From positions 1 through 64,000 of the forward strand of contig NZ_JNFG01000016.1 of the NCBI RefSeq assembly GCF_000729995.1: a stretch of 64,000 nt of DNA. The letters are read 5' to 3'. A program made the translations under genes and the position numbers. The notes under the pieces are model-generated. The model searched no databases. It saw only the letters and a list, made by a program, of their open reading frames with translations, and was not told where the DNA came from. This stretch comes from Caballeronia sordidicola. Its GTDB lineage: Bacteria; Pseudomonadota; Gammaproteobacteria; Burkholderiales; Burkholderiaceae. Positions 8,471-17,806 of this stretch are shown one piece after another (position 1 is the stretch's first letter; the number at the start of each line of letters is the position of its first letter).

Positions 8471-9370
8471 ATGAAAAATCTCAAACAATTTCTGAGTTTT
8501 GCCGCGGTGGCGAGAAATAGCAGCTTCGCGGCGGCCGCCCGCGAACTCGGTCTTGCACCCTCGTCGGTTGCGAAGAGCGTGGCGCGTCTCGAAAGCGATC
8601 TTGGCGTCAGGCTGTTTCATCGAACGACGCGCGCAGTCCGGCTTACGGCGGAAGGCGACGCTCTGTTTGCAAAGTGCGCGCGGGTCCTGGAAGAGATCGA
8701 CTCGCTGGAGTTATCGACGGCACGCTCGGCCGAAGCGCCGACAGGCACGTTGCGCGTGGGCGCGCCGATAGGTTATGGAACACGCAGGATTGTCCCGGTG
8801 TTGAACCGCTTGCTGCAAGCTTATCCCGCGCTCAACGTCGATATGCGCCTCACAGACGAGCGGGTGAACCTGGTGAACGAAGGCCTGGATGCGGTGATCC
8901 GCATAGGTTCGCTGGACGACTCCGGTCTGGTTGCGCGCCTGTTCGACCGTCAGCATCTCGTGCTTTGCGCCAGTCCCGCTTACATAAGAATCCACGGCGC
9001 ATTGCGTACTGTCGAGGAGGTCGAGACGCGATCGGTCATTGCGTTCCGGATGCCTACCTCCGGCCGGGAACGCCCGCTGGAGTTCTTGCATGGCGGGGAA
9101 CAGATTCAACTCCGGCCACCATCGCGCTTTGCGTTGAGTCATGGAGACGCCATGGTCGAAGCGGTATTGCAGGGTGCCGGAATAGCACAGGTGCCTGAGC
9201 ACATGGTGGCGGACCACATCAGGCAGGGGGCGCTGGTCGAGGAGTTGCCCGGATATCGTCCGGCCCCGCTGCCGGTCAGCGTGTTGACGTCCAGCGCGCG
9301 AATGATGCCGCCAAGAGTGCGTTCATTCATCGATGCCTTGCTGGATGAAAAGAGCGTGAGCGTTGCGTGA
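8471..9370 (+). CDS. LysR-family regulator
   Basis: A 299-residue LysR regulator. The winged helix occupies about 1-60 (FLSFAAVARNSSFAAAAREL, then LGVRLFHRTTRAVRLT) and the periplasmic-binding-like effector domain about 90-290. It is of the CrgA/DmlR-like subgroup common in Burkholderiales. It is divergent from the cupin gene, with a clear inverted repeat between them, so local autoregulation and cupin control are expected. The effector is unknown. Confidence 0.88.
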   Translation: MKNLKQFLSFAAVARNSSFAAAARELGLAPSSVAKSVARLESDLGVRLFHRTTRAVRLTAEGDALFAKCARVLEEIDSLELSTARSAEAPTGTLRVGAPIGYGTRRIVPVLNRLLQAYPALNVDMRLTDERVNLVNEGLDAVIRIGSLDDSGLVARLFDRQHLVLCASPAYIRIHGALRTVEEVETRSVIAFRMPTSGRERPLEFLHGGEQIQLRPPSRFALSHGDAMVEAVLQGAGIAQVPEHMVADHIRQGALVEELPGYRPAPLPVSVLTSSARMMPPRVRSFIDALLDEKSVSVA

Positions 9371-9503
9371 ATCGCGATGACGGCCGGCACCGGCGAGTCA
9401 ATGTGCATCGCGAACAAACGCATGACGGCGTGGCGTCTACAGCGCGCGCCGACTAAATGGGCAATCAACGATCAACATCGAAACGGCGGGCGACACCCAT
9501 CCC

Positions 9504-9526
9504 TCGAAGCATCGTCCATGCTTCGA
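9504..9526. terminator. Hairpin between convergent genes
   Basis: TCGAAGCAT (9504-9512) and ATGCTTCGA (9518-9526) form a perfect 9-bp stem with a 5-nt loop between the LysR stop (9370) and the hypothetical gene stop (9572). A T tract is weak on both strands. Confidence 0.5.
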
Positions 9527-9571
9527 TCTCCCCGAGCGCCACTCCCGATAACCGCGAAGGATTACATCGTC

Positions 9572-10045
9572 TTACGCGGGTACGTCGGCGGCAACTTTTG
9601 AATAGTCGCAAAACTCCCGGAAATCGTTCGCCAGGATTTGCAATAGCGCGGTGCCTTTGCGCCCGGTGGTGCGATAAAGTTCGCCGTCGCGGCAGCCCGC
9701 CTCCATGCCTTTGCCAAAAGCCTCCGAGCTCATGATCGCGCTGTCGATCACATGGCTCAGCGATGCGTGGCCGTCAGGAAAAATCAAATTGATGACGAGG
9801 CCGGTGGCTGCAAGCGGAACATCGGAATCGTCAATTTGCCACGCCGCGCAAATCGGCCCGCAGAATCCCTGGAGATAACCAACCAGCTTTGCTTCCAGGT
9901 CGACGGGCAGGGTGCGGCAAGCAAGCTCTGACCGTGCAATGGTGGGAATGGTTAGTGCTGCGACGATCGCCGCAATCTTGCGGGCGGTCGCCAGCACTTG
10001 GGTGTCTTGCGTCACTTCATGGACTTGATATAGCCGTTGGAACAT
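9572..10045 (-). CDS. Hypothetical protein
   Basis: A 157-residue protein that I do not recognise. The ATG at 10045 is preferred because AAGGAGG lies 6 bp upstream; the frame stays open a further 62 codons but that part has poor coding character. The sequence is mostly helical-looking with several cysteines (PICAAWQ, FCDYSK) and no signal peptide or membrane segment. The C-terminal half loosely resembles a regulatory ligand domain but no HTH is evident. It stands alone. Confidence 0.6.
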   Translation of the reverse strand: MFQRLYQVHEVTQDTQVLATARKIAAIVAALTIPTIARSELACRTLPVDLEAKLVGYLQGFCGPICAAWQIDDSDVPLAATGLVINLIFPDGHASLSHVIDSAIMSSEAFGKGMEAGCRDGELYRTTGRKGTALLQILANDFREFCDYSKVAADVPA

Positions 10046-10436
10046 CGACGCCTCCTTATGGGCCTGGTTTTCCACGAACACACCGGACGGGGTTGATGGA
10101 ATATGATTCGTAACGCGGGAAACAGCGGCGGGGGTGACACATTGGATGACGCATTCGGTAAAACATTCGGTGGCACATTCTCCGTTGGAAACCCGCTCGC
10201 CAATAATGGCGTGTGCATAACGGCATGGCAAATGAACGGCCGGCCCAGTAGCTAGTAGTAATACTGATAGTGACGCGAGGGGTGAACCGGGTAATGATGC
10301 CTTTCGAATGGAGGTTCGGCGGCGGGATGTCGGTCAGACATTAGTTGAACGAGAGATCCGCGGATGCATCGAGGCTGATCCGGCGGGACCAGGGACGAGA
10401 ACCGTCTCCTATCAAGTAGAAAAGACCGCAACCACA
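10046..10436. other. Intergenic region upstream of the diguanylate cyclase
   Basis: About 390 bp. It contains a short imperfect repeat of CATTCGGT units at 10150-10185 and no supported gene. An in-frame ATG at 10308 could extend the diguanylate cyclase by 43 residues, but the extra residues are not typical of a signal or membrane N-terminus. Confidence 0.35.
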
Positions 10437-11954
10437 ATGACAAAAGCAGAGCAATCCAGCTGCGTCGGCATCGTGAGCCGCATCAAACGAGGGCTGTCGA
10501 CGTCCGTTGTTGTCGTTTCGTTTGGCGTTTTTACAGCAGTTGTCATGGTGGGCCTGTGCTGTGTGGTCCTGTATCAGAGTCGCCAGGATGCGCTGGAGCA
10601 TACCCGCGACACTTTGCGCGATATCGCAGTCATCGCACAGCGCGATATCGAACGCAATCTCGAACTTTACGAACTGTCGCTGCAAGCTGTGGTCGACGGG
10701 CTTCAACAAGCGGACGTGATGGCCTTGTCGCCGCACATGCGCCGGGAGGTACTCTTCGACCGAGCGGCCAGCGCGAAATATCTGGGCTCCATGCTGGTGA
10801 TGGATGCGCAAGGTAACGTTGTCATCGACTCCGGCAGCGACACGCCAAGAACCGGGAATTTCAGCGACAGGCCGTATTTCACGGTTCAACGCGACAATCC
10901 CCACGCGGGTCTCTATATAAGCGACCCGTACCTGTCTCGCTTGCGCAACGGCACGCCAAGCATCGGCCTGAGCAGACGGCTTTCCAACCCGGACGGATCG
11001 TTTGCGGGGATCGTGCTGCTGGCGGTGAATATTGCGTACTTCCACGACTTGTTCGCCGGTTTGACGCTTGGGCCCCATGGATCGCTTTCGCTGATCAGCA
11101 GGGACGGCTCAATGCTCATGCGGCAGCCTTACGATCCCAGGGTGATCGGGCGAAACATCAAGGACGCTGCCACGTTCAAGCAGTTTTTATTAGTGCCGGA
11201 GGGGAGCTTCAGCGAAAAGTCGTCAATCGATGGCAATCGCCGGCTCTATTGGTTTGCCAACTTCCCGCACGCGCCTCTCATCATCATGGCGGCGTCGTCC
11301 GAGGAGGATATCTACGCTTCCTGGCGGCGCCGGGCTCTCACGATCGGGTCGCTGATGGCCGTGTTCGGCGCAGCGTTCGTCGGGCTCTCCATTTTGCTTG
11401 GCGCGCAGTTGCGGCGGCGCGTGCGGGCCGAGTCGGAGCTGGAATTACTGGCGAGAACGGACGGCCTGACAGGACTCAACAACCGCCGCAGTCTTGGCGA
11501 GATACTTGAACTCGAGTGGCGGCGTGCGAAGCGCTCGCAGAGTGTGCTGTCGCTGCTGTTCGTCGATATCGATCGATTCAAGGCTTACAACGACACCTAC
11601 GGACATCAGGCCGGCGACGATACCCTGGCGGCCGTCGCCCGCTGCATTGCCGACAACATCCGGCGTCCGGCCGACAGCGCCGCGCGCTATGGAGGAGAAG
11701 AGTTCATTGTCGTGCTTCCCGATACTTCGGCGCTTGGCGCTTCGCTGATCGCGGAGAAGATCCGCTCCGCTATTTGCGCATGCCATATCGAGCACGTGGG
11801 CAGTGAGTATGGATGCGTGACCGCGAGTATTGGCGCGGTGAGCCGTGAGCCGCAGATGGACGACGAACTGACGACGGTCATCAAGGCCGCCGACGAAGCC
11901 TTGTACTACGCCAAGGCGACGGGCCGCAACAAGGTGTCGACCGCTGAAGCCTGA
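10437..11954 (+). CDS. Membrane diguanylate cyclase with PDC/Cache sensor
   Basis: A 505-residue protein predicted to make cyclic di-GMP. TM1 (about 24-46) is followed by a periplasmic double-PDC (dCache_1) sensor with GNFSDRPYFTVQRDNP and GLSRRLSNPDGSFAGIVLLA, TM2 (about 300-320) and a GGDEF domain (about 340-500). The active-site motif is GGEEF (419-423), an accepted active variant. RPAD (410-413) sits exactly five residues upstream and forms the RxxD inhibitory I-site, so product inhibition is expected. The ATG at 10437 places a short cytoplasmic tail before TM1. The Cache ligand is unknown. Confidence 0.9.
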   Translation: MTKAEQSSCVGIVSRIKRGLSTSVVVVSFGVFTAVVMVGLCCVVLYQSRQDALEHTRDTLRDIAVIAQRDIERNLELYELSLQAVVDGLQQADVMALSPHMRREVLFDRAASAKYLGSMLVMDAQGNVVIDSGSDTPRTGNFSDRPYFTVQRDNPHAGLYISDPYLSRLRNGTPSIGLSRRLSNPDGSFAGIVLLAVNIAYFHDLFAGLTLGPHGSLSLISRDGSMLMRQPYDPRVIGRNIKDAATFKQFLLVPEGSFSEKSSIDGNRRLYWFANFPHAPLIIMAASSEEDIYASWRRRALTIGSLMAVFGAAFVGLSILLGAQLRRRVRAESELELLARTDGLTGLNNRRSLGEILELEWRRAKRSQSVLSLLFVDIDRFKAYNDTYGHQAGDDTLAAVARCIADNIRRPADSAARYGGEEFIVVLPDTSALGASLIAEKIRSAICACHIEHVGSEYGCVTASIGAVSREPQMDDELTTVIKAADEALYYAKATGRNKVSTAEA

Positions 11955-12138
11955 GGCGTCGGGTCACGGCCTCGTGCGTCACGTTTGATTTAAGTTCTTG
12001 CTACATTTAGCGTTAACATGAAGGGCGCCACGTCGGGTCCAGGGTATTCGCGGCGGTTCGGGAGGGGAAAGCCGCGCTGCGTTGGCCGGATTGGTACGTG
12101 TCGAGAAAATCCACTCAACCCTTCATGTGACTACGAGA

Positions 12139-12453
12139 ATGAGAAAGTATCTGCAGCTCGGCGCTGTTATGACGGCGCTTTTGATGTCTGGTTGTGCGAC
12201 CGTTTCAAGCATGTCACCAACGACGACCACGCAGTCCCTGGACACCACATCGCAGTCGTATGCGTTGATGACCGTCACGCTCAAGAACGCCTATCACACG
12301 AGCTATCAACCGAGTCCCATCGTCGTGAATATCGAGCGTGGCGCCTGCGAATTCCGCAAGGACTTTCCGGCGTTGCGGGACGCATCGATCGACCGCGAAG
12401 TGCTGCCGGCGTGGGACAAGGAGAAGGCAACGCAGTGGTGGGCCGCGCATTAA
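12139..12453 (+). CDS. Putative outer-membrane lipoprotein
   Basis: A 104-residue protein with a lipoprotein signal peptide: basic start MRKYLQ, hydrophobic core and lipobox LMSGC with the acylated Cys19. The mature part contains LMTVTLKNAYHTSYQPSPIV, a strand-rich stretch seen in longer Burkholderia hypothetical lipoproteins. Those relatives, as I recall them, run on well past this point, so this copy may be shortened at its C-terminus. Neither other plus-strand frame restores a recognisable continuation. The function is unknown. Confidence 0.6.
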   Translation: MRKYLQLGAVMTALLMSGCATVSSMSPTTTTQSLDTTSQSYALMTVTLKNAYHTSYQPSPIVVNIERGACEFRKDFPALRDASIDREVLPAWDKEKATQWWAAH

Positions 12454-12810
12454 GACGTGTGCCGGTGACTGGCGGTCGTGGCCTCATTTCCTGTATAAGG
12501 TGATGCGAACGCGTCGACCGTCGCAGCCAATGCAATGAAGTTTGACAACATGCCCGCATTCAGTTCCTGAGACATATCGACATCCGGGGCGAAGCCTGTC
12601 AAAGTCGCTTCGCCGCGCGCATGGGGTGATTTGCTCCCCGCGGAAGCAGTCGACAGCGCATGTCCAGACCGGACACACTGTTGCAAACCAATAGCCGGTA
12701 AACTAGATCATGCATCGGGCTCGCAGTGCGGCTCGTGCAGCCGGATCCGATGTCGGGTGTCCGGTGCGCGCGTTCAAGCACAGCCAGGATATTCTTGTCA
12801 GGAGCACGAA
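12454..12810. other. Intergenic region with one hairpin
   Basis: About 357 bp without a supported gene. It contains a perfect 8-bp stem GGCGAAGC/GCTTCGCC (12588-12614) with an 11-nt loop, which could end transcription from the lipoprotein gene. The promoter of the AI-2E-type permease must lie in the right half. Confidence 0.4.
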
Positions 12811-13941
12811 ATGAATGAAACGACCCCGCGTCCACCCGTCGATATTGCCCGCATTCTGTTCGTTATTGTCATCCTGTCCGCGTTGACGATCGGCAGCCTT
12901 TATGTTCTGCGGCCTTTCATTCCTGGGCTTATTTGGGCGACTACCATTGTGGTTGCAACTTGGCCCGTGATGCTCGCAGTGCAGCGCCGCGTCGGCAATC
13001 GCCGATGGATTGCCACCGTGGTAATGCTGTTCATCCTTCTGGTCGTCATTGCACTACCGCTCTATGAAGCCGTTTCGACGCTCGCCTTGCACGCGACCGA
13101 GATCATGGGAACCATCAAGCTTCTTCCAAGCTATGCACTGCCGCCACCGCCCGGCTGGGTCGGCGATATTCCGCTGGCCGGGCAGCGCGTCGCGCATGAA
13201 TGGCAGACCCTGTCGGACGCCGGGCCGGGTGGCATCCTGGCGAAGCTGGAACCGTACCTGACGATTGTCGCGCGCTGGATGCTTGGCCATGCAGCGGCTG
13301 TCGGCGTGTTCGTGATCCACATGTTCGTCACGATCATCATCGCGGGCATTCTCTATACCCAGGGCGAAGCAGCGGGGCGCTTCGTGACGCGTTTCGCAAC
13401 CCGTCTGGCCGCTCAGCGCGGCGCGTCAGCGGTCAAGCTGGCGGGGCTGGCCATTCGCGCGGTCGCGCTCGGGATTGTCGTGACAGCGGTGGCGCAGTCC
13501 GCGCTGGGCGGGATCGGTCTGTGGGTCGCCGGCGTTCCTGCTGCCGGAATTCTGACCGCGGTGATGCTGATGTTATGCCTGGCCCAGATCGGCCCGCTGC
13601 TGCCCTTGCTCGGCGGCGTCGCATGGCTTTTCATGCATGACGCAACCGTCGCCGCGATCCTGTTGCTGATCTGGTCAGTCGCGGTCGCCATGCTTGACAG
13701 CCTGTTGCGGCCGGTCCTGATCAGGCGTGGGGTGAATCTCTCGATGCTGCTGATCCTGGCCGGCGTGTTGGGCGGCATGTTCGCGTTTGGGATAGTAGGT
13801 TTGTTCGTCGGCCCGGTGATTCTGGCGGTAGCGTCGACGCTGCTGGAAGCGTGGATGAACGAACCTCCGCCCGTGGTCGTTGTCGATGTTGCGGAAAGCG
13901 ATCGGGTAACGACAGCAGGGAATCCGAAAGACTTCTCCTAG
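12811..13941 (+). CDS. AI-2E family (PerM/YdiK-type) membrane permease
   Basis: A 376-residue integral membrane protein with about seven to eight hydrophobic segments. The first pair (about 12-60) is followed by a large loop, and the conserved C-terminal half includes AQIGPLLPLLGGVAWLF and a glycine-rich final helix pair. The family includes the AI-2 exporter TqsA and Na+/H+ antiporters; the substrate here cannot be assigned. ATG 12811 has AGGAG at 12800-12804. It is convergent with cbpM. Confidence 0.85.
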   Translation: MNETTPRPPVDIARILFVIVILSALTIGSLYVLRPFIPGLIWATTIVVATWPVMLAVQRRVGNRRWIATVVMLFILLVVIALPLYEAVSTLALHATEIMGTIKLLPSYALPPPPGWVGDIPLAGQRVAHEWQTLSDAGPGGILAKLEPYLTIVARWMLGHAAAVGVFVIHMFVTIIIAGILYTQGEAAGRFVTRFATRLAAQRGASAVKLAGLAIRAVALGIVVTAVAQSALGGIGLWVAGVPAAGILTAVMLMLCLAQIGPLLPLLGGVAWLFMHDATVAAILLLIWSVAVAMLDSLLRPVLIRRGVNLSMLLILAGVLGGMFAFGIVGLFVGPVILAVASTLLEAWMNEPPPVVVVDVAESDRVTTAGNPKDFS

Positions 13942-13978
13942 CAGCAGGGGCTTGAAGGTACCTCCGCACTGCGGTGTG

Positions 13979-14007
13979 CCGGTTCATGGCTATCCGCCAT
14001 GAACCGG
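13979..14007. terminator. Bidirectional hairpin between permease and cbpM
   Basis: CCGGTTCATGGC (13979-13990) and GCCATGAACCGG (13996-14007) form a perfect 12-bp stem with a TATCC loop between two convergent genes. T tracts are absent, so it is a strong hairpin but not a textbook intrinsic terminator. Confidence 0.65.
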
Positions 14008-14027
14008 ACTCAACCCCGTCCACGCGA

Positions 14028-14351
14028 TCATCGCGGGTGTCCGAGCCGCGCTTTCGTCGCGTGTATTTCCGCTTGCAGTTCATCTATGCGCTGCAACAAC
14101 GATAGCGCCAGCGCAAGACCTCGCCGGTCGAGTTCGAAGTCATCGCGTAGCCGCCGTGCCGTCTTCACGGTGACAACATAACGAAGCTGGAACATGCGCG
14201 TAGGTGTGCCGGTGTCCACCGGCTTGATGACGTCGGTATCAATGAGGTCTTCAATTTCCTCAATCGATAAACCCGACACCTCGGCCAGATATTCAACCTG
14301 GCAAACGTCCACGTCGTTAAGCCAGACCGACTCGCTCAATGGTGTGCTCAT
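14028..14351 (-). CDS. cbpM: Chaperone modulator CbpM
   Basis: A 107-residue MerR-like small protein. Its helical N-terminal region (LAEVSGLSIEEIEDLIDTDV) and RRLRDDFELDRRGLALALSL fit CbpM, which binds the J-domain of CbpA and blocks both its DnaK co-chaperone and DNA-binding activities. It follows cbpA by 12 bp in the usual cbpA-cbpM order. Confidence 0.85.
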   Translation of the reverse strand: MSTPLSESVWLNDVDVCQVEYLAEVSGLSIEEIEDLIDTDVIKPVDTGTPTRMFQLRYVVTVKTARRLRDDFELDRRGLALALSLLQRIDELQAEIHATKARLGHPR

Positions 14352-14363
14352 GGCTTTTTCTCC

Positions 14364-15305
14364 TTACGCGAAATGTTGGCGCGGGTTGAAGTTCGATGCC
14401 GCCTTCAGTTGTTCCAGCAACTCGTGTTCACGAGCGCTCACCGTCTTCGGCACTTCTATCCTGACCACCGCATACAGCGCCCCGACGTTGCCATCGGCCG
14501 ATGCCAGTCCGCGTTTGGCGAGCCGCAATTTTTGCCCGGCAGTCGTGCCGGGTTTCACGTTGAGTTCCACCGTTCCCGCAAGGGTGGGGACGTGTACGCT
14601 CGCCCCCAACACGGCTTCCCAGGGCGCGAGCGGCAGGTCGATATACAGGTCGCGGCCATCGGGCCGATAAAGCGGATGCGGTTGCAACTGAAGCGACACA
14701 TACAGGTCGCCGGGCCGTCCGCCGTTAAAGCCCGGGCCGCCCTTGCCGGCCAGCCGCAGGCGCTGGCCGTTTGCGGCCGATTTGGGAATGGTGATTCGAA
14801 AGGTCCGCGGCACGCGATGCGCAAGGCCATTGGCGTCGTACTCGGGAAGCTCGGCGCTCAGTTCGATCTCGTCGCCGCGATGGATCTGCTCGAGCGTTAC
14901 CGGCGCGGCGATCTCATAGTCCTGCCCGGGGACAGGAAAGCTTTGTCTACGATGACCACCCCCGCTGCCACCGGCTCCGCCTCGGCCAAAGGCTGCAAAA
15001 AGATCGGCGAGGTCGACGTCGTCGAGACCGGCATCGCCCGTATGGAAATGTTGCTGCCAGTCCGGTGGCGGCGTGAACGATTCGCCGGCTGGATGTTTGC
15101 CCAGGTTGTCGTAAGCTTCGCGCTTTTCCGTGTCTTTCAGCGTGGCATAGGCTTCGGCGACGTCCTTGAACTTCGCTTCGTTGTCCGGTTCGGCGGAGAC
15201 GTCGGGATGATATTTGTGAGCGAGCTTGCGGTACGCCTTCTTGATGTCCGCGAGTGTCGCGGTGCGCTCGACTCCCAAGGCTTCGTAATAGTCCTTGAAT
15301 TTCAT
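14364..15305 (-). CDS. cbpA: Curved DNA-binding co-chaperone CbpA (DnaJ class II)
   Basis: A 313-residue J-protein. The J-domain (about 1-70) holds HPD in [15 protein letters not shown] Gly-rich linker (about 100-120) leads to two DnaJ C-terminal beta domains. The zinc finger of class I DnaJ is absent, as expected for CbpA. It stimulates DnaK ATPase and can bind nucleoid DNA in stationary phase. It is in an operon with cbpM. Confidence 0.93.
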   Translation of the reverse strand: MKFKDYYEALGVERTATLADIKKAYRKLAHKYHPDVSAEPDNEAKFKDVAEAYATLKDTEKREAYDNLGKHPAGESFTPPPDWQQHFHTGDAGLDDVDLADLFAAFGRGGAGGSGGGHRRQSFPVPGQDYEIAAPVTLEQIHRGDEIELSAELPEYDANGLAHRVPRTFRITIPKSAANGQRLRLAGKGGPGFNGGRPGDLYVSLQLQPHPLYRPDGRDLYIDLPLAPWEAVLGASVHVPTLAGTVELNVKPGTTAGQKLRLAKRGLASADGNVGALYAVVRIEVPKTVSAREHELLEQLKAASNFNPRQHFA

Positions 15306-15531
15306 TTCAGACCCAAAATAAAAGTGGAAGGAGTTTTCGTCTGAACTGATGCGTCGCGACGGCGGGTATCGCGTTTGCCCGGTCGCGTTATTTAGCGTCC
15401 CCAGTCAGTCACGTCGCCTGATAAGTTTAGGTCAATGCGGCGCAGGGCGGGAAACAGCAAACAAGTGCCTGATAGCTCTGGCACGCGGTCAGGAGCAAGC
15501 CGCGCACCCGCAGAGACACAGCAGCGCAACA

Positions 15532-16839
15532 TCAGATCGAGGTCACTACCATGCCCACCGAAATCACCAGCATGACCGCCGTGGCCATCCAGCCCAGCGC
15601 TCGCAGCCAGCCCTTGGCCGCAAACTTTCCCATGATGTCCGGTCGGGACACTATTTTCATCATCACGAACATCACCGGCACGGCGACTACGCCGTTGAGC
15701 ACCGCGCTCCAGTAGAGCGCCTTGATCGGGTTGATCGATGTAAAGTTGATAACCATGCCGATCAGCGTAGCCACTGCGATGGTCGCGTAAAAGGCCTTCG
15801 CTTCCTGCATTTTGCGCGTGAAGCCCACCGGCCAGCTCCGCGCTTCACCAATCGCATATGCCGCCGATCCCGCAAGAACAGGCACGGCCAGCAAACCGGT
15901 TCCGATCAGCCCGACCGTGAAAAACAGCGCGGCGAACGGGCCGGCAATAGGCCGCAAGGCCTGCGCGGCCTGTGCCGACGTTTCAATATCGACAATACCG
16001 CCTGCGTGGAGGGTTGCCGCCGTCGTCGCGAGGATGGCCAGCGCGACCAGGTTGGACAATCCCATGCCGGCAAGCGTGTCGACCTCGATACGATGCAGCG
16101 CTTGAGGACCTTGTTCAGGTGCATCGAATAGATCGAGTCGGCGCGGATGCACGTGCATGTCCTCGACTTCCTCATCCGATTGCCAGAAGAACAGGTAGGG
16201 GCTGATCGTGGTGCCGAACACTGCCACGACGGCAGTGAGATACGCCGATGTCCACACGGGCCGCGGCAGGAGCAGGTTGCTGGCGAGTTGGCCCCAGTTA
16301 ACGTGCGCCACCGCCAGCACGGCGAAATACGCAAAGAGGGACAGCGTGAACCACTTCAGCACCGCCACATAGCGCGTGTATTGCAGCAAGAGCTGCATGG
16401 CGACGCAGATCACCGAGAACAGCAGCACGTAGAGCCATTTGGGGCCGGGCAGCAACAGCGCGAGGGCATCGGCCATGGCACCGAGGTCCGCACCCAGGTT
16501 GACTATATTCGCAATCAGCAGGAGCACCACGATCCACTGCAACAGCCACGTCGAGTAGTGCAGACGCAGCACGCCTGCTATGCCGTGTCCCGTCGTGCGG
16601 CCGATGCGCGCGCTGATCATCTGGATGGCGACCATCAGCGGGTAGCTGAACAACAGCGTCCACGACAGTCCATAGCCGAAGGCCGCGCCGACCTGACTGT
16701 AGGTGGCGATGCCACTGGGGTCGTCGTCAGAGGCGCCTGTGATCAGGCCGGGCCCCAACACGCCGAGCAAATGGGGTTTGGTCGGGCCGATCACCGGATC
16801 GCGGCCCTCTGCATCGTATTCCTCGGAAGGCTCATCCAT
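15532..16839 (-). CDS. NRAMP-like divalent metal transporter, noncanonical
   Basis: A 435-residue membrane protein with about 11 hydrophobic segments, of the Nramp (COG1914) superfamily. Two canonical metal-binding motifs differ. TM1 reads DPSGIATYSQ (40-49) where MntH has DPGN, and TM6 reads SPYLFFWQSDEE where MntH has MPHN. It is therefore not a standard MntH; relatives annotated as Mn/Fe or as Mg transporters exist, and the substrate is open. The start ATG (16839) overlaps the 3' end of atpG by 8 bp, so it is translationally linked to the N-ATPase operon. Confidence 0.85.
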   Translation of the reverse strand: MDEPSEEYDAEGRDPVIGPTKPHLLGVLGPGLITGASDDDPSGIATYSQVGAAFGYGLSWTLLFSYPLMVAIQMISARIGRTTGHGIAGVLRLHYSTWLLQWIVVLLLIANIVNLGADLGAMADALALLLPGPKWLYVLLFSVICVAMQLLLQYTRYVAVLKWFTLSLFAYFAVLAVAHVNWGQLASNLLLPRPVWTSAYLTAVVAVFGTTISPYLFFWQSDEEVEDMHVHPRRLDLFDAPEQGPQALHRIEVDTLAGMGLSNLVALAILATTAATLHAGGIVDIETSAQAAQALRPIAGPFAALFFTVGLIGTGLLAVPVLAGSAAYAIGEARSWPVGFTRKMQEAKAFYATIAVATLIGMVINFTSINPIKALYWSAVLNGVVAVPVMFVMMKIVSRPDIMGKFAAKGWLRALGWMATAVMLVISVGMVVTSI

Positions 16840-17806
16840 GATGGTTTGGGGATGTCAGAAAGAGGGGATGGAGCCGCGCCCCGCAGTCCCGGGTCGGTTT
16901 AGGGCGCGATTTTTTTGAAGGTCTGCCGGCGGCGATGCTTCCTGCGGAAAGCTCCACGATCTCCGACGTGATCTCCTCTTGCCTCAGCCGTCGATAATCT
17001 CCGGTCAATGCTTCGAGCTTGTCATGCACGTTCGTGCGTGCAGCGATCATCGCCCGCATGCGCGCTTCGTTTTCTGCAGCGAACGACAGCATGATGGCCT
17101 CGCAAAGCTGCGCGAAGATGTATTCCTCCGCAAGCTGCGATAACAGGCGTTGCGGTGGGAGCGTAATGAGCGGCGGATTGCGGCGCTGCGTTTTCAATGA
17201 CGCAGCCGAGAAGCGTGCGTAGTCGAACGGCAGCAGGATCTGCTCGACGGTCTGGACGGAAGCCGTTGGGTTCGGCGTTGCGTGAATCACGCTCACGCTC
17301 GTGGTTCGCCCAGCGACCAGGCGTTGGAACAACACGCCGGTGAGGCGATCGGCGAGTGCAGGCACTTCGTCGGCATGAGTGACCATTGGCGCCGACCAGC
17401 CGACATTCAGCCCGCGTTCCGTCGCCGCCACGATCCCCCGGTCGCCGAGCAGCAGGTATTCCGTCGATGAAGCGCGCGCGGATCCGAGGCTCGATGCAAG
17501 CGCTGCATCGATTACATGCTCGTTGAACGTGCCGACAAAACCCTGTTCTGCGCACAGGACGATCACCATAGCGGCATCCTGCTTTGCGGGCGCGTTTGAG
17601 GTTTCGGGTGACACGTGGTCGTCGATCAGCAGCAACGCGTCGCCGATCGCCGCGCTGACTATCCGCGCGCAGGTCCGAATGCCATCCAGACGGCTACGCG
17701 CTTCACGCGAGCGTGCCGCAGCGATACCGCGCATTGCACCGACCACGGACTCAAGACCATGTACGCCATTCATGCGCGCCTGAACTTCGCTGAGTTTGTT
17801 GCTCAT
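16832..17806 (-). CDS. atpG: N-type ATPase gamma subunit
   Basis: The 324-residue central stalk subunit, with the usual N-terminal helix ([20 protein letters not shown]) and the C-terminal helix ending [13 protein letters not shown]. It runs about 30 residues past the usual gamma end with a low-complexity, basic tail. A run of seven A residues on the coding strand (plus-strand T at 16910-16916) lies in that tail. A -1 slip, or one extra A, would end the protein at a TAA at 16899-16901, near the normal length. It is the last gene of atpDCQRBEFAG. Confidence 0.92.
   Translation of the reverse strand: MSNKLSEVQARMNGVHGLESVVGAMRGIAAARSREARSRLDGIRTCARIVSAAIGDALLLIDDHVSPETSNAPAKQDAAMVIVLCAEQGFVGTFNEHVIDAALASSLGSARASSTEYLLLGDRGIVAATERGLNVGWSAPMVTHADEVPALADRLTGVLFQRLVAGRTTSVSVIHATPNPTASVQTVEQILLPFDYARFSAASLKTQRRNPPLITLPPQRLLSQLAEEYIFAQLCEAIMLSFAAENEARMRAMIAARTNVHDKLEALTGDYRRLRQEEITSEIVELSAGSIAAGRPSKKSRPKPTRDCGARLHPLFLTSPNHHG

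Noticed and set aside
15420..15440. FNR box before cbpA (TGAT ... GTCAA)
   Set aside because: The half-sites are 8 bp apart instead of 4, so they cannot form the FNR palindrome.
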